Assembly (NCBI RefSeq): GCF_040358985.1
Contig: NZ_CP132932.1
Location: 4,650,001-4,714,000 of the forward strand
From: Tunturibacter empetritectus
GTDB lineage: Bacteria; Acidobacteriota; Terriglobia; Terriglobales; Acidobacteriaceae
Direction of reading: 5' to 3'
DNA length: 64,000 nt
In this document: piece by piece, positions 24,912 through 33,316 of the stretch
How the letters are laid out: each line of letters starts with the position of its first letter
How positions within the stretch are numbered: the stretch's first letter is position 1
Program-made: the position numbers and the translations under genes
Notes under the pieces: generated by a model
Databases searched by the model: none
Seen by the model: the letters and a program-made list of their open reading frames with translations, nothing else
Told to the model about the DNA's origin: nothing

Positions 24912-27338
24912 ATGACAAATCAACCAAAAAAAGCGCTAAGCGGCGATGTTCGCAAGCTTCCGATGATGCCCATACGTGACATGGTCATCTTTCCTCATAT
25001 GATGACGCCGTTCGTTGTTGGGCGCGAGTCCAGTGTTCGGGCTCTGGAGGAGGCACTGTCGGGGGACCGCAAGATCTTTCTCGCAACCCAGCACGATGCT
25101 TCCGTGGACGAGCCGAACGCCGATGATATCTATGAGACGGGCACGATTGGCAATATCGTCCAGAGCGTGAAGATGCCGGACGGAAATATTAAAGTGCTGG
25201 TTGAAGGCGTGGAGCGGGCGCACGCTACCGAGATTAATGACGTTGATGGGTTCTTTGTCGCGACGGTACGGACCGGCCAAACGCAGCTGGAGATGACGCC
25301 GCAGGTGGAGCAGTTGATGCAGCGGGTGCACTCGCTGTTTGAGCAGTATGTGAAGCTGCAGCAGTCGTTGAACTACGAGACGATGGCGGCGAGCGTGCGC
25401 GCGGATGAGCCGGCAAAACTGGCCGATACGATTGCGGCAAACCTGCAGCTCTCGATTGAAGAGAAGCAGCAGCTGCTCGAGGTCTTTGACCCGGAGAGCA
25501 GGCTGACCAAAGTTGCGGATGTGCTGGATGTCGCGATTGAGAAGCTGAACATGGATCGCACGATTCAGTCGCGCGTAAAGCGGCAGATGGAGAAGGCTCA
25601 GAAGGAGTATTACCTCAACGAGAAGATCAAGGCGATTCAGAAGGAGCTTGGTCGCGGGGAGAAGTCTGAGTTCGACGAACTGAAGAAGAAGATTGAAGCA
25701 GCAGGGATGCCGAAGGATGTACTGGAGAAGTCGCTGCAGGAGCTGAAGAAGCTTGAGGCGATGCCGCCCATGTCGGCCGAGTCGACGGTGTCGCGGAACT
25801 ATCTGGACTGGCTGCTAGCTGTGCCATGGAAGAAGCGGTCGAAGGAGATTCGTTCGATCGAGCATGCGGAACAGATTCTGAACGAAGACCACTATGGGCT
25901 GGAGAAGATCAAGGAACGGATCCTTGAGTTCCTTGCGGTTCGGCAGCTAGTAAAGAATCCTAAGGGATCGATTCTCTGCTTTGTCGGGCCTCCGGGGGTT
26001 GGTAAAACCTCACTGGGGATGTCGATTGCGAAGGCTACGGGTCGCAAGTTTGTGAGGATGTCGCTGGGCGGCGTTCGGGACGAGGCGGAGATTCGCGGGC
26101 ATCGCCGCACTTACATTGGCGCTCTGCCAGGGCAGATTATTCAGTCGATGAAGAAGGCTGGAACGAAGAACCCGGTGTTCATGCTGGACGAGATCGACAA
26201 GATGGCTTCGGACTTCCGCGGCGATCCGGCGAGCGCGCTGCTTGAGGTGCTGGATCCGGAGCAGAATACTTCGTTCCAGGATCACTACCTGGATGTTGAG
26301 TACGATCTGTCGCAGGTGCTGTTTGTCGCTACGGCGAATGTGCTTCACACGATTCCCGGCCCACTGCAGGACCGCATGGAGATTCTGCGGCTGCATGGTT
26401 ACACCGAGATCGAAAAACTGGAGATTGCCAAACAGTATCTGGTGAAGAAGCAGCGGGAAGGCACGGGGTTGACGGAAGAGCAGATCGTCTTCGAGGACGA
26501 TGCGCTGCGGCAGATCATTCGCGGTTATACACGCGAGGCTGGTGTCAGAAACCTTGAGCGTGAGATTGGGAATGTGTGCCGCAAGGTTGCACGGCGCGTG
26601 GTGAAGAACGGCGCGGAGCATAGGGAGACGATCAGCGGGGAGAATATCGGGGATATTCTCGGCGTAGCGAAGTTCCGCGACTCACAGGTTCACGAGAAGA
26701 GCGAAGTTGGCCTGGTGACGGGCCTTGCGTGGACCGAGATGGGCGGGACGATTCTGCAGACCGAGGTGCAGGTGCTCGACGGCAAGGGCAAGATGACGGC
26801 GACCGGGCAGCTTGGCGATGTAATGCAGGAGTCAGCGCAGGCTGCACTGACTTATATTCGTTCGCGCTCGCATCATCTTGGGCTTGCGAAGGACTTTTAT
26901 AAGAACGTCGACATCCATGTGCACGTGCCGGAGGGAGCGATTCCGAAGGATGGTCCATCGGCGGGCATCACGCTGGCTACCGGGCTGGCAAGTGCGCTTA
27001 CCAAAATCAAGGTGCGGCGTGATATTGCGATGACCGGTGAGATTACTCTGCGCGGCAAGGTGCTTCCGATTGGCGGTCTGAAGGAGAAGCTGCTGGCGGC
27101 ACATCGCGCGGGAATCTTCGAGGCGATTCTGCCGGAGGAGAATCGCAAGGATATGGCGGATCTGCCGGAACTGCTGAAGACGAGCATGAAGCTGCACTTT
27201 GTTGAAGAGATGGATCAGGTGCTGAAGCTTGCGCTTGAGGGCAATCTGCCTGAGCTGCAGGAAGAGACTCCTGAGGCTTTAGCAAACGTCATACCGGCGG
27301 TTGGGATCGAGATTCCTCAGCCTGTAGCGCACCAATAG
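24912..27338 (+). CDS. lon: ATP-dependent protease Lon (LonA)
   Basis: 808 residues, typical LonA. The N-terminal substrate-binding domain begins LPMMPIRDMVIFPHM and ends with a long coiled helix around residues 215-270. AAA module: Walker A GPPGVGKT (359-366) and FMLDEIDKM. The protease domain has the Ser-Lys dyad: Ser683 in KDGPSAGITLATG and Lys726 in GGLKEKLLAA. GGAGAGAG precedes the ATG. Closes the tig-clpP-clpX-lon cluster and ends at a strong terminator. It degrades misfolded and regulatory proteins in the cytoplasm. Confidence 0.98.
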   Translation: MTNQPKKALSGDVRKLPMMPIRDMVIFPHMMTPFVVGRESSVRALEEALSGDRKIFLATQHDASVDEPNADDIYETGTIGNIVQSVKMPDGNIKVLVEGVERAHATEINDVDGFFVATVRTGQTQLEMTPQVEQLMQRVHSLFEQYVKLQQSLNYETMAASVRADEPAKLADTIAANLQLSIEEKQQLLEVFDPESRLTKVADVLDVAIEKLNMDRTIQSRVKRQMEKAQKEYYLNEKIKAIQKELGRGEKSEFDELKKKIEAAGMPKDVLEKSLQELKKLEAMPPMSAESTVSRNYLDWLLAVPWKKRSKEIRSIEHAEQILNEDHYGLEKIKERILEFLAVRQLVKNPKGSILCFVGPPGVGKTSLGMSIAKATGRKFVRMSLGGVRDEAEIRGHRRTYIGALPGQIIQSMKKAGTKNPVFMLDEIDKMASDFRGDPASALLEVLDPEQNTSFQDHYLDVEYDLSQVLFVATANVLHTIPGPLQDRMEILRLHGYTEIEKLEIAKQYLVKKQREGTGLTEEQIVFEDDALRQIIRGYTREAGVRNLEREIGNVCRKVARRVVKNGAEHRETISGENIGDILGVAKFRDSQVHEKSEVGLVTGLAWTEMGGTILQTEVQVLDGKGKMTATGQLGDVMQESAQAALTYIRSRSHHLGLAKDFYKNVDIHVHVPEGAIPKDGPSAGITLATGLASALTKIKVRRDIAMTGEITLRGKVLPIGGLKEKLLAAHRAGIFEAILPEENRKDMADLPELLKTSMKLHFVEEMDQVLKLALEGNLPELQEETPEALANVIPAVGIEIPQPVAHQ

Positions 27339-27361
27339 ATCCAGCTTTCGTAACGCGAAAA

Positions 27362-27398
27362 GGCCGAACCTTTAAAACAGGTTCGGCCCTTTTCTTTT
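27362..27398 (+). terminator. rho-independent terminator of lon
   Basis: GGCCGAACCT (27362-27371) pairs with AGGTTCGGCC (27379-27388), flanked upstream by AAAA and downstream by CTTTTCTTTT. It may also act for the convergent small membrane protein gene. Confidence 0.9.
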
Positions 27399-27414
27399 AC
27401 AAAACTTATGGCGT

Positions 27415-27564
27415 TCAGACGGCGCGTCGGCCGCTGACGAAGTTCATGATGATTGAGATCAAGGCAAAGATCAGAAGCAGATGGATGAGGAAGCTGCTGA
27501 CGTGAAGAACAAAAAAGCCACCGATCCAAAGCAGGATTAGTACAACTGCAAGAATGAGAAACAT
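27415..27564 (-). CDS. lmo0937-family small membrane protein
   Basis: 49 residues read from the minus strand: MFLILAVVLILLWIGGFF at the start and IIMNFVSGRRAV at the end, with two hydrophobic spans and a C-terminal GRR. This matches the layout of the lmo0937 family of tiny inner-membrane proteins. GAAAGAAGG precedes the ATG at 27564. Function is unknown; relatives are often seen beside stress genes, in keeping with lon next door. Confidence 0.8.
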   Translation of the reverse strand: MFLILAVVLILLWIGGFFVLHVSSFLIHLLLIFALISIIMNFVSGRRAV

Positions 27565-27727
27565 GATTGACCTTCTTTCCTAGAACTGAGTTGCGCACCA
27601 ACGCGCGAATGTCTACAGCACATAAGAGTTGAAATGCACCCTACGCGTTGCTCCGGCTCAAGATATTGGTCAAGTATGGTGTGGAGGCGGTCCTTACGGC
27701 TCAGCGTATCAACTGTTTTCAGGCAGT

Positions 27728-28009
27728 TTAGATGCAGCCGCCGGCGATGGAGGGGATGAGCATAATCTCGTCGCCGTCCTGGAAGGCGTAGGTTTCGCCA
27801 CCGAGGAAGCGGATGTCCTCGTCGTTGACGTAGATGTTGATAAAGCGGCGGAGCTTGCCCTCTTCGTCCTTGATCTGGGTGGAGAGCGCGGGGAAGGTCT
27901 GGTCAATGTCGGCGATGAGGCCGGGGAGGTTGGCGGCCGCGGAGCTGAAGTGCTTGCGGCCATCGGTGTGGCGGACGAAGGCAGTGGGGAGGGTAACTTT
28001 GATCGACAT
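27728..28009 (-). CDS. MoaD/ThiS-like sulfur carrier protein ending Gly-Gly-Cys-Ile
   Basis: 93-residue beta-grasp protein of the MoaD/ThiS/CysO group: NIYVNDEDIRFLGGE and the final DGDEIMLIPSIAGG match the family. The di-glycine is normally C-terminal, where it becomes a thiocarboxylate after adenylation; here Cys-Ile follows it. QbsE, the sulfur carrier of thioquinolobactin synthesis, similarly carries two extra residues removed by a JAMM protease. Its ATG overlaps the stop of the upstream threonine synthase-like gene (TAATG), so the two are coupled. No E1-like or JAMM gene is adjacent. Confidence 0.88.
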   Translation of the reverse strand: MSIKVTLPTAFVRHTDGRKHFSSAAANLPGLIADIDQTFPALSTQIKDEEGKLRRFINIYVNDEDIRFLGGETYAFQDGDEIMLIPSIAGGCI

Positions 28010-29289
28010 TAGAGGGCTCCTGCTGTGGCCAGTTCTGGCTCTGTGATTCCGTCGAGTTCCCGGAGGTAGGCGTCGAAGTCTGCGAGGCGCGGACGGACGG
28101 CGCGCTCAGGCTGATAACGGCCGGTGAGTGCGTCGGTCGTTTTGAGTCCGTTGCCGGTGATGCAGGCGATGGTGATCTCGTTGGGGCTGATGCGGCCGTC
28201 GGCGTAAAGACGCGCGGTGACGGCGGTGGTGACCCCGCCGGCGGTCTCGGTGAAGATGCCTTCGGTCTCGGCTAGCTCCTGAATGCCTGAGACGATCTCC
28301 ACGTCGGAGACGTCCTCCGCCCAACCTCCTGTGCTGCGGATCATCTTCGCCGCAGCGGGTCCGTCGGCTGGGTTGCCGATGGCAAGTGAGCGGGCGATGG
28401 TGTTGGGTCGCTGCGGCTCGATGGTGTCAGTTCCCTCTTTGACGGCGACGGAGATGGGAGAGCAGCCGGAGGCTTGAGCGCCGAAGAAGCGGACGGGCTT
28501 GGCGTCCACCAATCCCAGATCGATCAACTCTTGAAAGGCCTTGCGAATTTTGCGGATGAGTGAGCCGCCGGCCATGGGGACGATGACGTTATCGGGGAGA
28601 CGCCAGCCGAGCTGCTCGGCGATCTCGTAGCCTACGGTCTTCGAGCCTTCAGCGTAGTAGGGGCGGAGGTTTACGTTGACTAGGCCCCAGGCGTACTCGT
28701 CGGCGATCTGGGTGCAGAGACGGTTGACGTGGTCGTAGTTGCCGTCGATGCGAATGAGGCGTGCGCCATAGACAAGGGTGTTGAGGATCTTGGCGGGTTC
28801 GAGGTCGGCGGGGACGAGGATTGTGGCTTTGAGGCCAAGACGGGCTGCCTGAGCGGCGACGGAGTTGGCGAGGTTGCCGGTGGAGGAGCAGCCGACGATC
28901 TTGAAACCGAACTTCTGCGCGTTGGCGAGCGCGACGGAGACGACACGATCCTTGAAGCTGAGGGTTGGGAAGCAGACGGCGTCGTTCTTGATGTAGAGAC
29001 TGTTGGCGCCGATATGCTTGCCGAGGTTTTTGGCACGGACGAGCGGGGTGAAGCCTACGGGGAGATCGGGCTCGAAGCCTTCGGGGATGGGGAGGAGAGC
29101 GGCGTAACGCCAGATGTTGGCCGGCCCGGCTGCGATGTTTTCCCTGGTGAAGATGCCTCGGACGGCCTCGAGGTCATAGGCGATTTCCAGAGGGGCGAGG
29201 CAATCAGGACAGGCGGAGAGGGGTTGGTTGCCGAACCGCTTGCCGCACTCGTTGCACTTCAGCTCGTACCGGCTACAGGAGTAGTTCAT
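28009..29289 (-). CDS. threonine synthase-like PLP enzyme
   Basis: 426 residues. A fold-type II pyridoxal-phosphate enzyme: the Schiff-base lysine is in PTLSFKDRVVS and the phosphate-binding loop in GCSSTGNLANSVAA. The N-terminus bears a zinc-ribbon-like CxxC pair (KCNECGK and CPDC), found in one threonine synthase branch. Threonine synthase converts O-phosphohomoserine to threonine. Coupling to a sulfur carrier raises the alternative of a sulfhydrylase-type reaction using a thiocarboxylated partner, as in the CysO-CysM pair. The motifs alone do not decide this. Confidence 0.9.
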   Translation of the reverse strand: MNYSCSRYELKCNECGKRFGNQPLSACPDCLAPLEIAYDLEAVRGIFTRENIAAGPANIWRYAALLPIPEGFEPDLPVGFTPLVRAKNLGKHIGANSLYIKNDAVCFPTLSFKDRVVSVALANAQKFGFKIVGCSSTGNLANSVAAQAARLGLKATILVPADLEPAKILNTLVYGARLIRIDGNYDHVNRLCTQIADEYAWGLVNVNLRPYYAEGSKTVGYEIAEQLGWRLPDNVIVPMAGGSLIRKIRKAFQELIDLGLVDAKPVRFFGAQASGCSPISVAVKEGTDTIEPQRPNTIARSLAIGNPADGPAAAKMIRSTGGWAEDVSDVEIVSGIQELAETEGIFTETAGGVTTAVTARLYADGRISPNEITIACITGNGLKTTDALTGRYQPERAVRPRLADFDAYLRELDGITEPELATAGAL

Positions 29290-29697
29290 CGTGCTCTTTC
29301 CGAGGGGAAAGGGGTGAACTTTTGCGCTTACTCTCTTTTTTGGGGGTCGCCGGATAGGCTGGGAAGGTGAAATGCGGGGTACAAGCCTGGAACTCTGGCT
29401 TGCGTGCTCCGAATCTCATGTTCCCTGTAGCAGCCTAAAAGGCCCCCAGGAGAGAGTTGACACCGGTACGCGTTTGTTCTGTCCGGTTGTCGTGGCGTCA
29501 AAGGGCTCGTCCCTCAACCACTCTGCATGAAATTCAAATCTGCCGAAGCAGACTGGAATACATCGTTTGTACCACAGGCTGGCTGACGTCGCAACTCTGT
29601 GGAGATTTTGACGCGGAAGTTGTATCGACGGGATGCGGGTGGATGGGTGTACTGGGCAGGTGGTGAGTGCACGAATCTAGTTGAGGAGAGATCGCCG
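29290..29697. other. 408-bp intergenic region
   Basis: Divergent region between the threonine synthase-like gene and a small secreted protein gene. TTGACA occurs at 29457-29462, but no good -10 follows at 16-18 bp. A short hairpin CAAGCC/GGCTTG surrounds 29383-29402. No RNA gene or conserved reading frame is apparent. Confidence 0.45.
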
Positions 29698-30000
29698 ATG
29701 AAGAGAGAGATCGAGTTTGTTGGGAGTTTTGCGATGAGCGTGCTGCTGCTGGCTGGTTCGTTCGCGGTGGCGCAGAGTGCTACGACGGCGAAGGCGAAGA
29801 AGTCTGCGGCTACGACAACGACCGCCGCGGCTACGAGCACCACGACTCAGAGTGCAGTTCCGACTGCGAATACTCAGGCGGCTCCAGCTGCCAATGGGCA
29901 AGCGAACGGGGCTGCAGCGACGACTTCGACCACTGTGACAACGAAGCCAAAGACCATGGTCAGCGCGGATAAGCGGACGATTCCGGTTCCACAGATTTAG
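29698..30000 (+). CDS. small secreted Thr/Ala-rich protein of unknown function
   Basis: 100 residues. The ATG at 29698 is preceded by TTGAGGAGAG, a strong ribosome site; the longer frame is not needed. Residues 1-26 form a signal peptide ending AVAQ. The remainder is a low-complexity Ala/Thr/Ser region (SAATTTTAAATSTTTQS) followed by a slightly more ordered TMVSADKRTIPVPQI tail. No family recognised. Its stop overlaps the stop of the convergent receiver-like gene by 3 bases. Confidence 0.7.
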   Translation: MKREIEFVGSFAMSVLLLAGSFAVAQSATTAKAKKSAATTTTAAATSTTTQSAVPTANTQAAPAANGQANGAAATTSTTVTTKPKTMVSADKRTIPVPQI

Positions 30001-30389
30001 TTTGAAGCGGCATTCGACGGAAGCGGGATAATGTCCTTGACTCCCTTGGCGAAGGCGGCGGGGTCGAACTCTGTGCGAACGATCTCGTCGGGGCAGTCGG
30101 TGAGGATCGCGACGCGCCAGTTGCAGACGAAGGCTACGAGCTGCTGATGCTGGGCGGTCTTGATCTCAGAGCACATCTGTTCGGCGCGAGGAATGCCTTC
30201 TTCCCCTTCCACGTCGATCAGGACGAGATCGTAGTGGCGCGACCGAAACATGGACAGACCTTCGGCGTGCTCGAGGGAGGAGTCAACGTGAAATCCTGAA
30301 AGCCGGAGAACCTGATCGCGGAGGGGCCGAATGGTCTCGCGGGTGCAGATATGCAAAATGGACCGAGTGCCGTTGATGGGAGTTTCCAT
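29997..30389 (-). CDS. degenerate receiver-domain protein
   Basis: 130 residues resembling a response-regulator receiver: first strand SILHICTRE, then a helix, and DLVLIDVEG with Asp59 at the phosphoacceptor position. The acidic pair expected at the end of strand 1 is missing (ICTRE), and the conserved lysine near the end is absent (ILTDCPDEIVRTEFDP). It therefore probably does not use the normal Mg-dependent phosphorylation chemistry. No output domain. ATG at 30389. Partner and function unknown. Confidence 0.7.
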   Translation of the reverse strand: METPINGTRSILHICTRETIRPLRDQVLRLSGFHVDSSLEHAEGLSMFRSRHYDLVLIDVEGEEGIPRAEQMCSEIKTAQHQQLVAFVCNWRVAILTDCPDEIVRTEFDPAAFAKGVKDIIPLPSNAASN

Positions 30390-30592
30390 TGGTTCTTAAA
30401 CAACTTTCAGCTAGACCTTACGCCCAATCTTCAAATCCTCAAAGAGAACGCTCCTGGGTTGGGATAAGGAGACCCTCCCAGGCCAATCGCGTTTGAAAAG
30501 AGTCACTCTTATTTTACCGGAGGTTTGGATTCCATAGGCAAATCGAGAGGCTGGGCTCACCTTACCGACCGCGGTCTTGATTGGAAGCGTAG

Positions 30593-33316
30593 TTACTCGG
30601 GATCGTAGTTCAGATTCTGGCCCAACCATCGTTCTACCTCTGCCACGCTCATTCCCTTGCGCTTGTGATAATCGGCGACCTGATCGCGATCGATCTTGCC
30701 GAGACTGAAATAGCGTGACTCCGGGTGCGCGAAGTAAAGCCCACTTACGCTCGAGCCAGGCCACATAGCAAACGACTCCGTAATCAACATGCTGGTGTTG
30801 GCCTGCACGTCGAGCAGACGCCAGAGGGTGCCCTTCTCGGTGTGATCCGGGCAGGCCGGATACCCCGCAGCAGGCCTGATGCCACGATACTTCTCCTGAA
30901 TGAGATCGGCGGGAGTGAGACCTTCTTCGAGCCCGTAACCCCACTCGTCCCGGACGCGTTTGTGCAGGCACTCGGCGAAGGCTTCGGCGAGCCGATCCGC
31001 GACAGCCTCGGCCATGATGGCGCTATAGTCGTCGTTGTCGGCCCGGAAGCGATCGCAGAGGTCCTTCAGGCCGATGCCGGTGGTCACCGCGAAGGCGCCG
31101 ATGTGATCGGACAGCCTTGCCTCGGTGGGTGCGATGAAATCGGCGAGTGATCGGCATGGCTCACTGCCCTCTTTGTTGGCCTGTTGGCGGAGGAAGTGAA
31201 AGCGGTCGAGCTCTGTCTTGCGTGTGTCGTCTGAGTAGAGCGCCACATCGTCGCCCACAGCACTAGCGGGAAAAAAGCCGTAGACGCCCCGCGCGGTGAT
31301 GAGGTTCTTCTCGATGATGCGATCGAGCAGCGTGTTCGCGTCCGCGAAGATCTGGCGGGCTTGCTCGCCCTGTTGTTCGTGCTCGAGGATGCGAGGGTAG
31401 ATGCCCTTCAGGCCCCAGGCATGGAAGAGGGGTGACCAGTCGATGTAGTCGCGCAGGGTGGCCAACGGGAAGTTGTCGAGCACACGTACGCCGGTGAACG
31501 CGGGTTTGGGTACGTCTTCTGCGCGCCACTGGATCGGAGTCCGTCTTGCGCGAGCGGCCTCAAGGGAGATTACTGTCTGGCGCGGTGCGGAGTGGGCGGA
31601 GCGGAGGGCCTCGTACTCGGTGCGATGCTGCGCGACGAACGCGGGCTTACCTTCGTCGCTGAGAAGGCTGGTCGTGACGGGCACGGCGCGGCTGGCGTCC
31701 AGGATGTGGACCACCGGCTCGCTGTAGTGCGGCGCAATCTTGATGGCTGTGTGCCTGCGGCTGGTGGTTGCGCCGCCGATGAGCAACGGCAGTTTGAAGC
31801 CCTGCCGTTCCATCTCGCGAGCTACGTGCACCATCTCGTCTAGTGACGGCGTGATGAGGCCGCTGAGTCCTATAAGGTCGACCTTCTCTGCCTTGGCGCG
31901 TTCGAGGATCTTCTCGGAAGAGACCATCACGCCCATGTCGATGACCTCGTAGTTATTGCACGCGAGAACGACGCCGACGATGTTCTTGCCGATGTCGTGA
32001 ACGTCGCCCTTGACGGTTGCGAGCAGAATCTTTCCCTGGGCTTTGACGACCTGGCCCAAGGCGGCCATCTCGGCTTTTTCGGCCTCCATGAACGGGGTCA
32101 GATGCGCTACTGCCTTCTTCATGACGCGGGCGGATTTGACGACCTGGGGCAGGAACATCTTTCCAGCTCCGAAGAGATCGCCTACTACTCCCATGCCGTC
32201 CATCAGCGGACCTTCGATGACCAACAGAGGACGGCCAAGCTTGACGCGAGCTTCTTCGGCATCAAGCTCGATGTAGGTGTCGATGCCTTTGACCAGGGCG
32301 TGGGAGAGACGCTCCTCGACGGTGCCGTTGCGCCACTCTTCTGCCTTCTTCTCACTTGCGATCTTTCCTGTGCCTGCGGCCTTCAGGGCTTCGCCGTACT
32401 CTACCAGTCGCTCAGTCGCGTCCGACTGGCGATTGAGTAAAACATCTTCAACTAAAACTTTAAGTTCCGGCTCGATCTCCTCGTAGACCTCGAGGATCCC
32501 GGCGTTGACGATTCCCATGTCCATGCCGGCGGCGATGGCGTGATAGAGAAACGCCGAGTGCATGGCCTCTCGCACCTTGTTGTTGCCGCGAAAGCTGAAG
32601 GAGATGTTCGAGACTCCGCCACTCACCTTCGCATGCGGCAGGTTGGCCTTGATCCAGCGCGTGGCGTTGATGAAGTCGACGGCGTAGTTGTTATGCTCGT
32701 CCATGCCGGTGGCGACGGTGAGGATGTTTGGGTCGAAGATGATGTCTTCGGGTGGGAAGCCAACCTCGTCGACGAGGATTCGGTGGGCGCGTTCACAGAT
32801 GCGAATCTTCTCCTCGTAAGTCGCGGCCTGGCCTTGCTCGTCGAAGGCCATCACAACGACCGCCGCCCCGTACTTCAGCACGGTCGCGGCGTTCTTGCGA
32901 AACTTTTCTTCGCCCTCTTTAAGCGAGATCGAGTTCACGATGCCCTTGCCCTGCAGGCACTTCAGTCCCGCTTCGATAACCTCCCATTTTGAGGAGTCAA
33001 TCATGAACGGAACCTTGGCGACTTCGGGTTCGCTGGCCAGCAATTGCAGGTAGCGCGACATTGCTGCGACGCCGTCGATCATGCCCTCGTCCATGCAGAT
33101 GTCGAGAACGTTGGCGCCGTTCTCAACCTGCTGCCGGGCTATGCTGACCGCTTCTTCGTACTTGCCCTCTTTGACCAGCTTCGCGAACTTTGGCGAGCCG
33201 GCAACGTTGGTCCGTTCGCCGATCATGATGAAGACGCCAGCTTGCTGAGTGAAGGGTTGTGATCCTGAGAGGCGAAGCGGCTTGGGGTGCGTCGGCTCGG
33301 CTGCGCTTACACTCAC
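30593..33316 (-). CDS. metH: methionine synthase, pterin, cobalamin and activation domains (split MetH, part 2)
   Basis: 907 residues from a GTG at 33316 that overlaps the stop of part 1 as GTGA. It begins in the linker just before the pterin-binding barrel (FIMIGERTNVAGS), followed by the cobalamin module with the cobalt-ligand motif GDVHDIGKNIVG, SGLITPSLDEM and the SAM-binding activation domain (GYPACPDH, GSSVSGLYFAHPES). It transfers a methyl from methyltetrahydrofolate through cobalamin to homocysteine held by part 1. The frame stays open beyond 33316 only as unrelated sequence. All domains look intact. Confidence 0.96.
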   Translation of the reverse strand: MSVSAAEPTHPKPLRLSGSQPFTQQAGVFIMIGERTNVAGSPKFAKLVKEGKYEEAVSIARQQVENGANVLDICMDEGMIDGVAAMSRYLQLLASEPEVAKVPFMIDSSKWEVIEAGLKCLQGKGIVNSISLKEGEEKFRKNAATVLKYGAAVVVMAFDEQGQAATYEEKIRICERAHRILVDEVGFPPEDIIFDPNILTVATGMDEHNNYAVDFINATRWIKANLPHAKVSGGVSNISFSFRGNNKVREAMHSAFLYHAIAAGMDMGIVNAGILEVYEEIEPELKVLVEDVLLNRQSDATERLVEYGEALKAAGTGKIASEKKAEEWRNGTVEERLSHALVKGIDTYIELDAEEARVKLGRPLLVIEGPLMDGMGVVGDLFGAGKMFLPQVVKSARVMKKAVAHLTPFMEAEKAEMAALGQVVKAQGKILLATVKGDVHDIGKNIVGVVLACNNYEVIDMGVMVSSEKILERAKAEKVDLIGLSGLITPSLDEMVHVAREMERQGFKLPLLIGGATTSRRHTAIKIAPHYSEPVVHILDASRAVPVTTSLLSDEGKPAFVAQHRTEYEALRSAHSAPRQTVISLEAARARRTPIQWRAEDVPKPAFTGVRVLDNFPLATLRDYIDWSPLFHAWGLKGIYPRILEHEQQGEQARQIFADANTLLDRIIEKNLITARGVYGFFPASAVGDDVALYSDDTRKTELDRFHFLRQQANKEGSEPCRSLADFIAPTEARLSDHIGAFAVTTGIGLKDLCDRFRADNDDYSAIMAEAVADRLAEAFAECLHKRVRDEWGYGLEEGLTPADLIQEKYRGIRPAAGYPACPDHTEKGTLWRLLDVQANTSMLITESFAMWPGSSVSGLYFAHPESRYFSLGKIDRDQVADYHKRKGMSVAEVERWLGQNLNYDPE

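Noticed and set aside
28729..29370. Plus-strand frame of 213 codons over the threonine synthase-like gene
   Set aside because: Gly/Asp/Val-rich shadow of the real minus-strand gene, with no motif or ribosome site.
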